From contig NZ_JACJTB010000041.1 of NCBI RefSeq assembly GCF_014698475.1, positions 1 to 63,555 on the forward strand: 63,555 nucleotides of DNA. The letters run 5' to 3'. This stretch comes from Nostoc spongiaeforme FACHB-130. Lineage in GTDB: Bacteria > Cyanobacteriota > Cyanobacteriia > Cyanobacteriales > Nostocaceae. Both the position numbers and the translations under genes were made by a program. Under the pieces are notes generated by a model. It was not told the DNA's origin. It made no database searches and saw only the letters and a list, made by a program, of their open reading frames with translations. Shown here piece by piece: positions 55,609 to 63,555 of the stretch; position 1 is the first letter of the stretch, and each line of letters begins with the position of its first letter.

Positions 55609-58600
55609 ATGTCAATGCTACAGTACCCGCTTTATAACTTTCTAGCAACCGTACCTAAATGTGGTGAAACAAGTACGTTAGTAGCGGCTTTAGAAGTTTT
55701 TGAGCAAGAAAATTGCGATCGCCTAGTAGTAGTTAATCAACTCCAAGAACCAATAGGGTTGTTAAAATCTGTCCATTTAACCCAAAAACTGCTGATCGAA
55801 TCACCAGAAGAAGAATATTTGGATTTACTGCAACAGCCCCTAACCCTGTGGAAGCACAGCATTTTTGAGCCATTACAAATATTCGCAGCCAGCGATCGCG
55901 TTGAACAATTTGTGCAGTTTTTGCGTTACTATTCAGCCTCATCTAGCCACAATGTGAATTGGACATTGGTTGATGGTGAAGGCAAGTTTTTAGGTTTGTT
56001 AGATAGCAGTCGTTTATTGCGATTATTAGCCCAGGAAAAAGCAGGCAAAACATCCGCTAATTTCTTGAGTTCGGCTGGTCAAGTATCCAGAGAAACACCA
56101 GACACCGCCAGTTCTAAAGTAAAAACTCACTGGCGATCGCGCAAAACTCATTCATTTCAGCCACTGCGCCACAAACCCCTGATCAAGTTACTCGAACAAT
56201 TGCCTTGGCCATTGATGCTGCAAACCAGTACAGGAGAAATCGTCACCCAAAACCCAGCTTGGTGGCAACAGTTGGGAGGTTTAAAAGATCCCGAAGACGT
56301 GCGGCGACAAGTAGTACATATCCTGTCGCCAGCCTTAGCCAAACAACCAGAATACGCAAGTCAAACGGCAGTGAAACTTCCCTATAGTGAAGATGGCACA
56401 TTATCACAATTCAAGTTTAATTCCGTAGAACATACATGGGCATTGAAGCATGAAGCTTTACCCCATAACAGTTTTCTCCCGCCATCACCAGCAACTTCAC
56501 CCACTTTTAATCGCTGCTTTTTAGATAGCCAAATGGGAACTTGTACCTGTGTTGTCGAAGAACAAAACGGTCAAGAAAGAATCTGGCAATTTGCCAAAAT
56601 TCCCCTAGATAGCCCAGAGTTGCGCGTTTTAGAAGAACCAGCCGCTAAAAATCATCCTCACTTGTGGTTGGTTTTAGGCACTGATGTCACCGAACAGCAA
56701 CAATTATGTAAAGAACTAGCCGCCAAAAATGCCGACTTGATTCAATTAAATCGGTTAAAAGATGAATTTTTGGCTTGTATTAGTCATGAACTGAAAACCC
56801 CCCTGACGGCAGTTTTAGGATTATCACGGTTACTGGTAGACCAACAATTAGGGGAATTAAACGAACGACAAGCACGCTACGCCGGACTAATTCATCAAAG
56901 CGGTCGTCATTTAATGAGTGTGGTCAACGATATTTTAGACTTGACCCGGATGGAAACTGGGCAGATGGAATTAACCCTCGCACCAGTGAATATACAAGCT
57001 GTGTGCGATCGCGCCCTCGCCGAAGTCACAGCAATCCACACTCAAAGCAGCAAAACTGTCCCCAGTAGCCAAGCCCATATCAGTTCTACAGTCCCAAAAT
57101 TTACCTTAGCCATTGAACAAGGCTTAGAACAGATGGTGGCGGATGAATTGCGCCTGCGCCAGATGTTAGTACATTTGCTTTCCAACGCTTTTAAATTCAC
57201 CGAAACATCCGGCGAAATCGGTCTGCGCGTTAGTCGTTGGGAAGGCTGGATTGCTTTTACCATTTGGGATACAGGCATAGGCATTCCCGAACACCAGCAA
57301 CATTTAATTTTTCAGAAATTTCAACAGCTAGAAAATCCCCTCACCAGACAATTTGAAGGAACCGGTTTGGGACTGGTTCTCACCAGAGCTTTAGCCCGCT
57401 TGCATGGCGGTGATGTCAGCTTTTTGTCTCAAGAAGGCAAAGGTAGTCAATTTACACTCTTATTACCACCAAGCCCCCCAACCACGGGTTTTACTGATCC
57501 AGAAATTAGCAATCAAGAAGATAGAACCCAGCAAAATCTGGGTGTGCAGAAAGTTCCCCTGGCGGTGACTTCCCAAGGGAACAGTAATCAACATCTCCCA
57601 GGTTGTTCCCAAAGATTAGTGCTGATAGTGGAAGCCGTGGCTCGATATATAGAAGATTTGGCAGAAAAACTCAAAGGTTTGGGTTATCGAGTCATTATTG
57701 CCCGTTCAGGAACAGAAGCCGTCGAAAAAGCCCGACGCTTACAACCACAAGCGATATTTTTAAATCCTTTATTACCATTACTTTCCGGGTGGGATGTGCT
57801 GACATTGATCAAATCTGACTTAGCCACAAGACACATCCCCATCATTATTACCGCCACCGGTGCAGAAAAAGAGCAAGCATTTGCCAACCAAGCCGATGGT
57901 TTCTTGAGCTTACCCATAGAAAATCAAGCTTTAGCACCTCTGTTAGACAAATTATGTGCCGAACCCACAATTCCCACTTCTGAGGTTGGGAGTACGCCCA
58001 AAATTACCAATAATCAACCATTACGAATTTTGAGATTGGTTGATCCCGAATTAACATCGACTAACCCCCACCCCTCATTGCGTGAGCATCGGGTCATAGA
58101 AGTGGATAACCTAGATCAAGCAGAACTCTTAGCTAGGGTTTGGCAATTTGATGTCATCTTATTAGATATAGAAGGTTCCTTAGCCCAAAGTTATTTACAA
58201 CAATTGACACAACACCCGCGCTTAGTCGCTCTCCCATTGGTGACTTGTGATGTGGCTACTAGTTTGGCGGCTTCCCAGATACCTGGACTTTCTGTATTTC
58301 CCTGCTTAACACCCTTTGGAAAAAACAGTCACAGTCGCTCAGACAAACTTGATCCTTTGTTGTCAGTATTACAAATTGCCTCTGGTATTTGCTGTCCACC
58401 AAGTATTTTAGTCGTGGATTTGACCACACTCCATGATTTACCCCAAATCAGGCGGAAACAGGTAAGACACGATCGCACCCTGAAAAATGCTGCTACTAAT
58501 CATGTGACGAGCGAAAGAGGCTCAGAGTGGTTTCAAGCTTTAATTCAGTATCTGCAAACAGCAGGTTTAAAAGCCGCAATTGGGCGCTGTTGGGCAGAAG

Positions 58601-58929
58601 TTAACCAACAAATTCGCCACAATAGCGTTGACTTATTGCTCATTTGTTTGGGAGAAGCACCAATTCACCAGGATGTGTTACAAGCATTGAAAGCATTAAA
58701 ATTTGTAACGGTAAATTTACCGCCGATTTTAGTACTTGATCAACGTTCTCAGCGTGAGCAAGTGAATTTTCCAGCAGAAATCAAGCCGCACAAACATAGC
58801 AACCGAGATAATTTAGATCAATCTCTCAGAGCGATCGCTACAGAAATTTTACCTCGTTCCATGTCAATGGAAGATTTACTGCATCATGTTAATCAGGCTT
58901 TACTGCACCATCAACAAGCAAAAAGCTAG
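55609..58929 (+). CDS. CBS-domain hybrid sensor histidine kinase with degenerate receivers
   Basis: The 1106-residue protein begins with a CBS-pair region (about 5-145: CDRLVVVNQLQEPIGLLKS, then NWTLVDGEGKFLGLLDSSRL). A PAS-like part follows (about 190-365). The HisKA H-box is FLACISHELKTPLTAVLGL with His393, and the ATPase domain has LLSNAFKFTE, DTGIGIPE and GTGLGLVLTRALARLHGG. The first receiver (about 670-790) has Asn719 in place of the phospho-Asp (IFLNPLLPLLSGWDVL); two further receiver-like stretches follow (LRILRLVDPEL, about 800-920; ILVVDLTTLHDL, about 935-1080). It is divergent from kaiA, a place that suggests clock input or output. Confidence 0.85.
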   Translation: MSMLQYPLYNFLATVPKCGETSTLVAALEVFEQENCDRLVVVNQLQEPIGLLKSVHLTQKLLIESPEEEYLDLLQQPLTLWKHSIFEPLQIFAASDRVEQFVQFLRYYSASSSHNVNWTLVDGEGKFLGLLDSSRLLRLLAQEKAGKTSANFLSSAGQVSRETPDTASSKVKTHWRSRKTHSFQPLRHKPLIKLLEQLPWPLMLQTSTGEIVTQNPAWWQQLGGLKDPEDVRRQVVHILSPALAKQPEYASQTAVKLPYSEDGTLSQFKFNSVEHTWALKHEALPHNSFLPPSPATSPTFNRCFLDSQMGTCTCVVEEQNGQERIWQFAKIPLDSPELRVLEEPAAKNHPHLWLVLGTDVTEQQQLCKELAAKNADLIQLNRLKDEFLACISHELKTPLTAVLGLSRLLVDQQLGELNERQARYAGLIHQSGRHLMSVVNDILDLTRMETGQMELTLAPVNIQAVCDRALAEVTAIHTQSSKTVPSSQAHISSTVPKFTLAIEQGLEQMVADELRLRQMLVHLLSNAFKFTETSGEIGLRVSRWEGWIAFTIWDTGIGIPEHQQHLIFQKFQQLENPLTRQFEGTGLGLVLTRALARLHGGDVSFLSQEGKGSQFTLLLPPSPPTTGFTDPEISNQEDRTQQNLGVQKVPLAVTSQGNSNQHLPGCSQRLVLIVEAVARYIEDLAEKLKGLGYRVIIARSGTEAVEKARRLQPQAIFLNPLLPLLSGWDVLTLIKSDLATRHIPIIITATGAEKEQAFANQADGFLSLPIENQALAPLLDKLCAEPTIPTSEVGSTPKITNNQPLRILRLVDPELTSTNPHPSLREHRVIEVDNLDQAELLARVWQFDVILLDIEGSLAQSYLQQLTQHPRLVALPLVTCDVATSLAASQIPGLSVFPCLTPFGKNSHSRSDKLDPLLSVLQIASGICCPPSILVVDLTTLHDLPQIRRKQVRHDRTLKNAATNHVTSERGSEWFQALIQYLQTAGLKAAIGRCWAEVNQQIRHNSVDLLLICLGEAPIHQDVLQALKALKFVTVNLPPILVLDQRSQREQVNFPAEIKPHKHSNRDNLDQSLRAIATEILPRSMSMEDLLHHVNQALLHHQQAKS

Positions 58930-58952
58930 TGTTTGAGGGTTAAGAACCTCTC

Positions 58953-58977
58953 CCCCCTTACCTACGAGGGAAGGGGG
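58953..58977 (+). terminator. Hairpin between the hybrid kinase and the TPR gene
   Basis: CCCCCTTACC-TACGA-GGGAAGGGGG with one mismatch, 23 bases after the kinase stop. GGGGGGTTAGG follows and no T-tract is seen at once. Related to the MITE hairpin at 43715-43737. Confidence 0.35.
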
Positions 58978-59013
58978 CTGGGGGGTTAGGTTTTTGATTA
59001 CTGAATCGATGCT

Positions 59014-59727
59014 CTACCGTTGCGATAGTAGTTCATTTAACCAAGTTTCGATTTGTAAGCGCAAACGATAACTTGAAGCATCAGCACTATTCTGGTTTGT
59101 AGATAGTTGTGCGATCGCGCGACGATAATCAGCGATCGCACAATTCCAATCACCCCACAGATGATAAGTCCGGCCACGTTCAGCCCAAATATGCGCTTCT
59201 AACTGACCAAACAACAGGGCAATTTCCAAATTTTCTACTGATTCTTCATACTGCCCTAAATCGCGGAAAGTAATCCCCCGGTTAATCCAAGCTCGCACAT
59301 AACGAGGATTCAAATCAATTGCTTGGTCGTAATCAGCCAAAGCGGCGGCTAATTCTCCACAAGCTGCGTAGTAATTAGCGCGATTATTGTAAGCACTAGC
59401 CAAATTGGGATTTAAATTTAAGGCTGTGTTGTAATCACAAAAAGCCTTTTGCTTTTCACCGCTTTGAAAATAAATTAACCCGCGATTGTTGTAATCAGCA
59501 GCGTTGTGGGGATAACGACGAATTAATTCATTTAATAAAGCGATCGCTTGAGTATATTTTCCTTGTTTCGCTGATTTTAAAGCACAAGCGCGTAAATAAC
59601 TTTCTTTGACGGCAGATTGTCCACTACCATTAGCCTCATGACTTGGCAAACCAAATGTATTATTTACAACATATTGACAACTGTTATTTTGCTGATCGCC
59701 AGAAGTTAAAAAGGAGTGACCATTCAT
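59014..59727 (-). CDS. TPR-repeat protein
   Basis: The 237-residue protein has about five TPRs between residues 45 and 215 (e.g. AALADYDQAIDLNPRYVRAW, and AFCDYNTALNLNPNLASAYN). The N-terminal 40 residues are polar and disordered (NGHSFLTSGDQQNNS). TPRs act as scaffolds for protein partners. No signal peptide, so probably cytoplasmic. It converges on the hybrid kinase. Confidence 0.88.
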   Translation of the reverse strand: MNGHSFLTSGDQQNNSCQYVVNNTFGLPSHEANGSGQSAVKESYLRACALKSAKQGKYTQAIALLNELIRRYPHNAADYNNRGLIYFQSGEKQKAFCDYNTALNLNPNLASAYNNRANYYAACGELAAALADYDQAIDLNPRYVRAWINRGITFRDLGQYEESVENLEIALLFGQLEAHIWAERGRTYHLWGDWNCAIADYRRAIAQLSTNQNSADASSYRLRLQIETWLNELLSQR

Positions 59728-60004
59728 AGTTTACCCGCCTCAGATGCTCGTACTTAGAAATTAATTTAGAGTTTTATCTATGGTGGTAGTTCTGCCCCAA
59801 GGTTATGTATAATGTGCTTTCGATTACTTAGTAAAAAGTATCTCAGCCGCAATAGTAGGTACTACAACCAGTAAATAATTAGGTCTTACACCTACAATTC
59901 ATGCACTAACTAAGTAATAGATACTTCACTCGCAAGTAGAATTCCAGAAAAAAATAAATATCAATCTTGGCGGGGATTAGAAATGGGTAAGGCAGGAGGC
60001 AGGT

Positions 60005-60080
60005 GTAGGTTGGGTGGAGGAACGGAACTCAACATTCACGCATACTTTGTTGGGTTACGCTATCGCTACACCCAACCTAC
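60005..60080. repeat. Palindromic repeat with GTAGGTTGGGTG/CACCCAACCTAC arms
   Basis: Exact 12-bp ends, with an inner second pair (GAACTCAACA/TGTTGGGTT, imperfect), in the 553-bp gap 59728-60280. Further on, G/C-rich tracts (60110-60250: GGTGTAAAGG, CCCCACACTCCCC) repeat in both orientations. This gap contains no gene. Confidence 0.8.
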
Positions 60081-60280
60081 TATTCTTTTAACTAAAAGGG
60101 TGTAAAGGTTTTGGAGGGGTGGGAAGTGTGGGAGGATGGTGAAGAAATCTTTCCCCCCACACTCCCCACACTCCCCTCTCTCCCCACACCCGCTACCCAT
60201 ACGTGAGAAATTCGGGTACACCCCATACCCTTACACCCCTACACCCATTCTTCGCAGATAATCTTGGTACGGAAGTCCTA

Positions 60281-61219
60281 CTATTGATAGATTTGCGTTG
60301 CCTTCAGCATGTGGTAAGTAATAATTAACTGAGTCAAAGCCAAGGGATAGCTTTGTAAGGTTTCGCCAGTTGTACCAGCAATTTTGCCAAGTTCGGGATT
60401 ACTTTCGCGATCGCACACACTACGTAAATGGGGCATATCCGAACAGATAATATGTTCGAGTTTATTCACCTGCTCTAAAGTAGCGTGACCATCCACTTCC
60501 AAAACATCCACAGGTTTATTCATATCGCGGTCTAGCCCCAAACGAATAGCTGACCCAGTAACACCACTGGTCAAATTAATAATTGGAGTGAAATCGGGGT
60601 GGGGAATCGTGGGACGCAGCACTAACCGCACATTCAGATGACCATTGCTTTCATCCTCTTCACCGTTAGGCGGATAAAAACTCACTACGATGTCTGACCA
60701 TTGGCGTTGGGGACGAATAAATTGTTCTGAGTCTGGTTCGCGTTTTTCTAATTCTGCTAATACCTGTTCGGGAGTGTAGCCGCGTTTTAGGGTATCTCGT
60801 TTAACTTTCCACTGGGCGCGTATCGGTTCGGGAGGTGCGAGGTAAACTTTGACATCATAACAGTCACGGGCGGCACGGGTAGAATAGCCAAGCAAGCCTT
60901 CTATAATTACAAATTTATTGGGCTTAATGTATAGGGGAGCCTCAAAAGTACCTGTTTTGTGGCTATACACAGGCTTGAGAATTGGCTGTCCTGTACGAAG
61001 TAAGGACAGGTGCTGCTGCATAATATCTAAATGGTTGCAGTCTGGGTGTAAAGCTGTAATACCAATTTCCGCACGTTGTTTGCGATCATAACGGTGGTAA
61101 TCATCTGTACAAATCAGCGTGACATTTTCTGGCCCTAGTACCTGAGCGATACCTTTAGTTAGTGTTGTTTTTCCCGCAGCACTATCACCCACAATCCCAA
61201 GAATTATTGGACGGTTCAT
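60281..61219 (-). CDS. Phosphoribulokinase-like P-loop kinase
   Basis: I chose the ATG at 61219 (312 residues), with GGGGGTGGG close upstream. The P-loop is VGDSAAGKTTLTKG; CTDDYHRYDRKQR and ITALHPDCNHLDIM match the phosphoribulokinase/uridine kinase family (standard CLDDYHSLDRKQR, ITALDPRANNFDLM). The C-terminal third (LTSGVTGSAIRLGLDRDMN...LEVDGHATLEQVNKLE) differs from the canonical cyanobacterial Prk. It may be a second Prk-like enzyme or act on another sugar or nucleoside; the canonical prk is not in this window. Confidence 0.8.
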   Translation of the reverse strand: MNRPIILGIVGDSAAGKTTLTKGIAQVLGPENVTLICTDDYHRYDRKQRAEIGITALHPDCNHLDIMQQHLSLLRTGQPILKPVYSHKTGTFEAPLYIKPNKFVIIEGLLGYSTRAARDCYDVKVYLAPPEPIRAQWKVKRDTLKRGYTPEQVLAELEKREPDSEQFIRPQRQWSDIVVSFYPPNGEEDESNGHLNVRLVLRPTIPHPDFTPIINLTSGVTGSAIRLGLDRDMNKPVDVLEVDGHATLEQVNKLEHIICSDMPHLRSVCDRESNPELGKIAGTTGETLQSYPLALTQLIITYHMLKATQIYQ

Positions 61220-61875
61220 ACCCACCCCCGACGCGAACAATTAGTAATAAATTTTGCAGACACCGTTTTTCTAGTTTAGAAGGAAATTAGCGCCTAGCTG
61301 GTTTCAAGGTCTTGTCTGCAACATCTCTATACATAAAGATATCTGTGTTATTGTTAATTGCCAAGATAATTATGTAAATAAGTTGATACAAATCAAGTTA
61401 AATATTTAAGATTGTCATTGGTCATTTGTTTTTAGTCATGGGTGAGTTTTAGGGATATATTTACTTTTCTTCAATTATTAATATTTATTGCCATAGCAAT
61501 CCTAAATGATATACAAACATATTTCTACCTTGTCTACCTTGTCTCTTTTGTTCATTTCTCAAATAGGAAGGACTGCTATCTTGACTTATTGATTTTGTTG
61601 GGATGTTAGGAGTTTTTTGTTGATGAGCGATCGCGCCAAAAACATCAGTATTTCAATAGTGTTAAACTGTATATTACTCTGCTTGTGTGCCTATCTGAAT
61701 ACTTAATTTTTCCTACTTTGGGTGTATAGGCAAAAAATTACAAAAATCTCTACGATGACAGAGTAAAGAATTAATATTTGCAGTCAAGAAGTATTAAGCC
61801 TGGGTTGCAACTAGCTGGCTGTGCGGTATACCGAAGAAAGACGGTAGTGTTGGGGATCATTACAGGGCAGGGATT
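61220..61875. other. Intergenic region without recognisable gene
   Basis: 656 AT-rich bases between the Prk-like gene (minus) and the ATP-grasp gene (plus). It holds one HIP1-type GCGATCGC at about 61627 and no tRNA, large repeat or open frame of note. The divergent promoters must lie here. Confidence 0.4.
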
Positions 61876-63459
61876 ATGGTAATTTTAAATGTTTCAAAGT
61901 TGGATCAGGTTGATCAATTTCGCCGCTTGCAGTCAACTTTGCGCGATCGCTGGAAAACCATTGAGCTATTCGATAATAGTGAAGCAGATATCGTGGTTGT
62001 TCCTTCCCTCAGCATCGATCAACGGGAACTCCAAAAAATAGAAGGTTGTGAACATTATGAAGAAAGATTGTTATTTTCTTTAATGCGGTTGCGAAATCCT
62101 CGCACAAGGCTAATTTATATTACCTCAATGCCACTGCATCCCAGCATTATTGATTACTATTTGCAACTGTTACCTGGCATTCCATTTTCTCATGCACGCA
62201 ATCGCCTACTTTTACTTTCTACTTATGATTCTTCCCTGCAACCTCTCAGCCAAAAAATCTTAGAACGTCCTCGCTTATTAGACCGAGTTCGGCAAGCTTT
62301 AAGGCTAGAAAAATCATTTATGATTTGCTACAACGCCACAGATTTAGAAGCAGAATTATCTTTAAAATTAAATGTACCGTTATATGCAGCCGCACCAGAT
62401 TTACAAATTTGGGGAACAAAAAGTGGTAGTCGGCAAATTTTTGCTGAAAGTCAAGTTCCCCATCCAGATGGTAGTCAAAGAGTTTGGAACGCCCAAGAAT
62501 TAGCAACAGCAGCCAGCGATTTATGGGAACGCCAACCAACCTTAAAAAGAATGGTAGTCAAACTCAACGAAGGCATTTCTGGAGAAGGTAACGCCCTACT
62601 AGATTTAAGACCAATTATGAATGTAGCACCAGGGCAAGCTACCAGTGAGTCAAGAATAGCAGCAATTAACAGCAGCTTTTCTACCATGCGCTTTCAAGCT
62701 AAACAAGAAACTTGGGCAAATTTTTCAGGAAGAATCACAGAGTTAGGTGCAATTGTTGAGGCATTTATTGAAGGAGAAATCAAGCGTTCTCCCAGTGTCC
62801 AAGGACGCATTACACCCACAGGCGAAGTTGAAATTCTCTCCACCCACGACCAAATTCTTGGCGGGCCAGATGGTCAAATTTATCTTGGATGTCGCTTTCC
62901 CGCCGATGAAAGCTATCGCCTACAATTGCAACAATTAGGCTTAAAAGTTGGCAGAAAGCTGGCAGAAAAAGGCGCATTAGAAAGATTTGGTGTTGATTTT
63001 ATCACCGTTGATCAAGGGGATAAAAATTGGGATATTCAAGCAATTGAAATTAACTTACGTAAAGGTGGCACGACTCATCCTTTTATGACCTTGAAACTAT
63101 TAACAAATGGTCGCTATGATTTGTCTACAGGATTGTTTTATAGTCAGCAAGGTCGTCCTAAATATTACATTGCCACTGATAACTTACAAAAAGACCGTTA
63201 TCGGGGATTATTACCAAACGATTTAATGGATATTATTGCCCATCACCGATTACATTTTGATAGTGGTACCGAAACAGGTACAGTCTTTCATTTGATGGGA
63301 TGTCTCTCTCAATTTGGCAAATTAGGATTAACCAGCATTGGCGATTCTCCCCAACAAGCAGAAGATATTTATAACAAAGTTGTCAATGTATTGGATGAAG
63401 AAACCCGCAGCGACAACCAAAATTTTCCCCTCTTTTCTGATTATACCAATTCTCTATGA
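61876..63459 (+). CDS. ATP-grasp ligase, PGM1-related
   Basis: The 527-residue protein has an N-terminal pre-ATP-grasp part (about 1-185: RRLQSTLRDRWKTIELFDN). The ATP-grasp core (about 185-430) has MVVKLNEGISGEGNALLDL (glycine-rich loop), IEGEIKRSPSVQGRITPTG and IEINLRKGGTTHPFM with the metal-binding acidic and Asn residues. The C-terminal part (about 430-500) is the PGM1-type extension. PGM1 joins peptides in pheganomycin synthesis, so a carboxylate-amine (peptide) ligase is likely; the substrate is unknown. Confidence 0.82.
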   Translation: MVILNVSKLDQVDQFRRLQSTLRDRWKTIELFDNSEADIVVVPSLSIDQRELQKIEGCEHYEERLLFSLMRLRNPRTRLIYITSMPLHPSIIDYYLQLLPGIPFSHARNRLLLLSTYDSSLQPLSQKILERPRLLDRVRQALRLEKSFMICYNATDLEAELSLKLNVPLYAAAPDLQIWGTKSGSRQIFAESQVPHPDGSQRVWNAQELATAASDLWERQPTLKRMVVKLNEGISGEGNALLDLRPIMNVAPGQATSESRIAAINSSFSTMRFQAKQETWANFSGRITELGAIVEAFIEGEIKRSPSVQGRITPTGEVEILSTHDQILGGPDGQIYLGCRFPADESYRLQLQQLGLKVGRKLAEKGALERFGVDFITVDQGDKNWDIQAIEINLRKGGTTHPFMTLKLLTNGRYDLSTGLFYSQQGRPKYYIATDNLQKDRYRGLLPNDLMDIIAHHRLHFDSGTETGTVFHLMGCLSQFGKLGLTSIGDSPQQAEDIYNKVVNVLDEETRSDNQNFPLFSDYTNSL

Positions 63460-63555
63460 ACCTGCATAGAATAAAGCTTGATGGAAAAGAGCTTCAAGGA
63501 TGAAATCATAACTGGTCAAAGAGGATACTAATTCAGAAGATAATTGAGCTAATAT

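Overview
The window is chromosomal DNA of a filamentous, heterocyst-forming cyanobacterium (order Nostocales, Nostoc/Anabaena/Calothrix-like). The signs are: many HIP1 octamers (GCGATCGC); heptameric short tandem repeats (STRR) of the kind known from Anabaena/Nostoc; a kaiA-kaiB-kaiC cluster whose KaiA lacks the receiver domain, as in Nostoc/Anabaena; a TolC/HgdD-type gene directly after kaiC, the order I recall from Anabaena PCC 7120; two D1/PSII-related genes; a long-form hibernation factor (LrtA); a kinase-type phosphoribulokinase-like gene; and PEP-CTERM and pentapeptide proteins. Genus and species cannot be fixed from the sequence alone.

Layout. 1-1.2 kb is a relic of an integrated element beside tRNA-Cys: the Arm-DNA-binding part of a tyrosine integrase, cut off by what looks like an IS630-type insertion, with two tandem 57-bp repeats between it and the tRNA. 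1.2-5.0 kb holds envelope proteins, including an RDD/pentapeptide fusion. 5.2-7.4 kb is a type II restriction-modification pair without HIP1 sites. 7.6-14.1 kb holds PanE, a fasciclin protein, an aminotransferase and a P-type cation ATPase. 14.5-17 kb is a divergent amino-acid ABC transporter (Bgt-like). 17-23 kb is housekeeping: LipB, HPF/LrtA, PrxQ, MtnD, TerB-like, a 45-residue membrane protein and YgfZ. 23.6-24.7 kb is an atypical ('rogue/sentinel') psbA lacking several Mn-cluster ligands. 24.8-30 kb has a histidine kinase with Gln in the phospho-acceptor position, MurE, a glutaredoxin-like protein, an orphan ParD and RpiA. 30.3-36.3 kb has a B12-binding radical SAM protein (HpnP-like), a glycosyltransferase and a lytic transglycosylase.

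36.4-46 kb is the most unusual region. A P-loop ATPase gene overlaps a 1694-residue protein that combines a degenerate N-terminal domain, TPR-like helices, a STAND-type NTPase, a coiled coil, a membrane segment and 14 WD40 repeats. Upstream on the same strand are a secreted TPR protein and a sigma-factor-like gene, and downstream is a PEP-CTERM protein. A small MITE with a 9-bp target duplication lies just upstream of the ATPase. This two-ATPase unit is the best candidate for an undescribed signalling or conflict system.

46-49.6 kb has a glyoxalase-fold protein, a VapBC-like toxin-antitoxin pair, the photosystem II S4-domain protein and conserved hypotheticals. 50-59 kb is the clock and envelope-export block: hgdD-kaiC-kaiB-kaiA on the minus strand, and divergently a large CBS-hybrid histidine kinase with degenerate receiver domains. 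59-63.5 kb has a TPR protein, a phosphoribulokinase-like kinase and an ATP-grasp ligase (PGM1-related).

Intergenic DNA is rich in repeats: STRR heptamers, two copies of a MITE with GGACTTACGCA ends, near-identical GAAGTCGG palindromes, and polypurine/polypyrimidine palindromes, one of which is translated inside the transporter gene.
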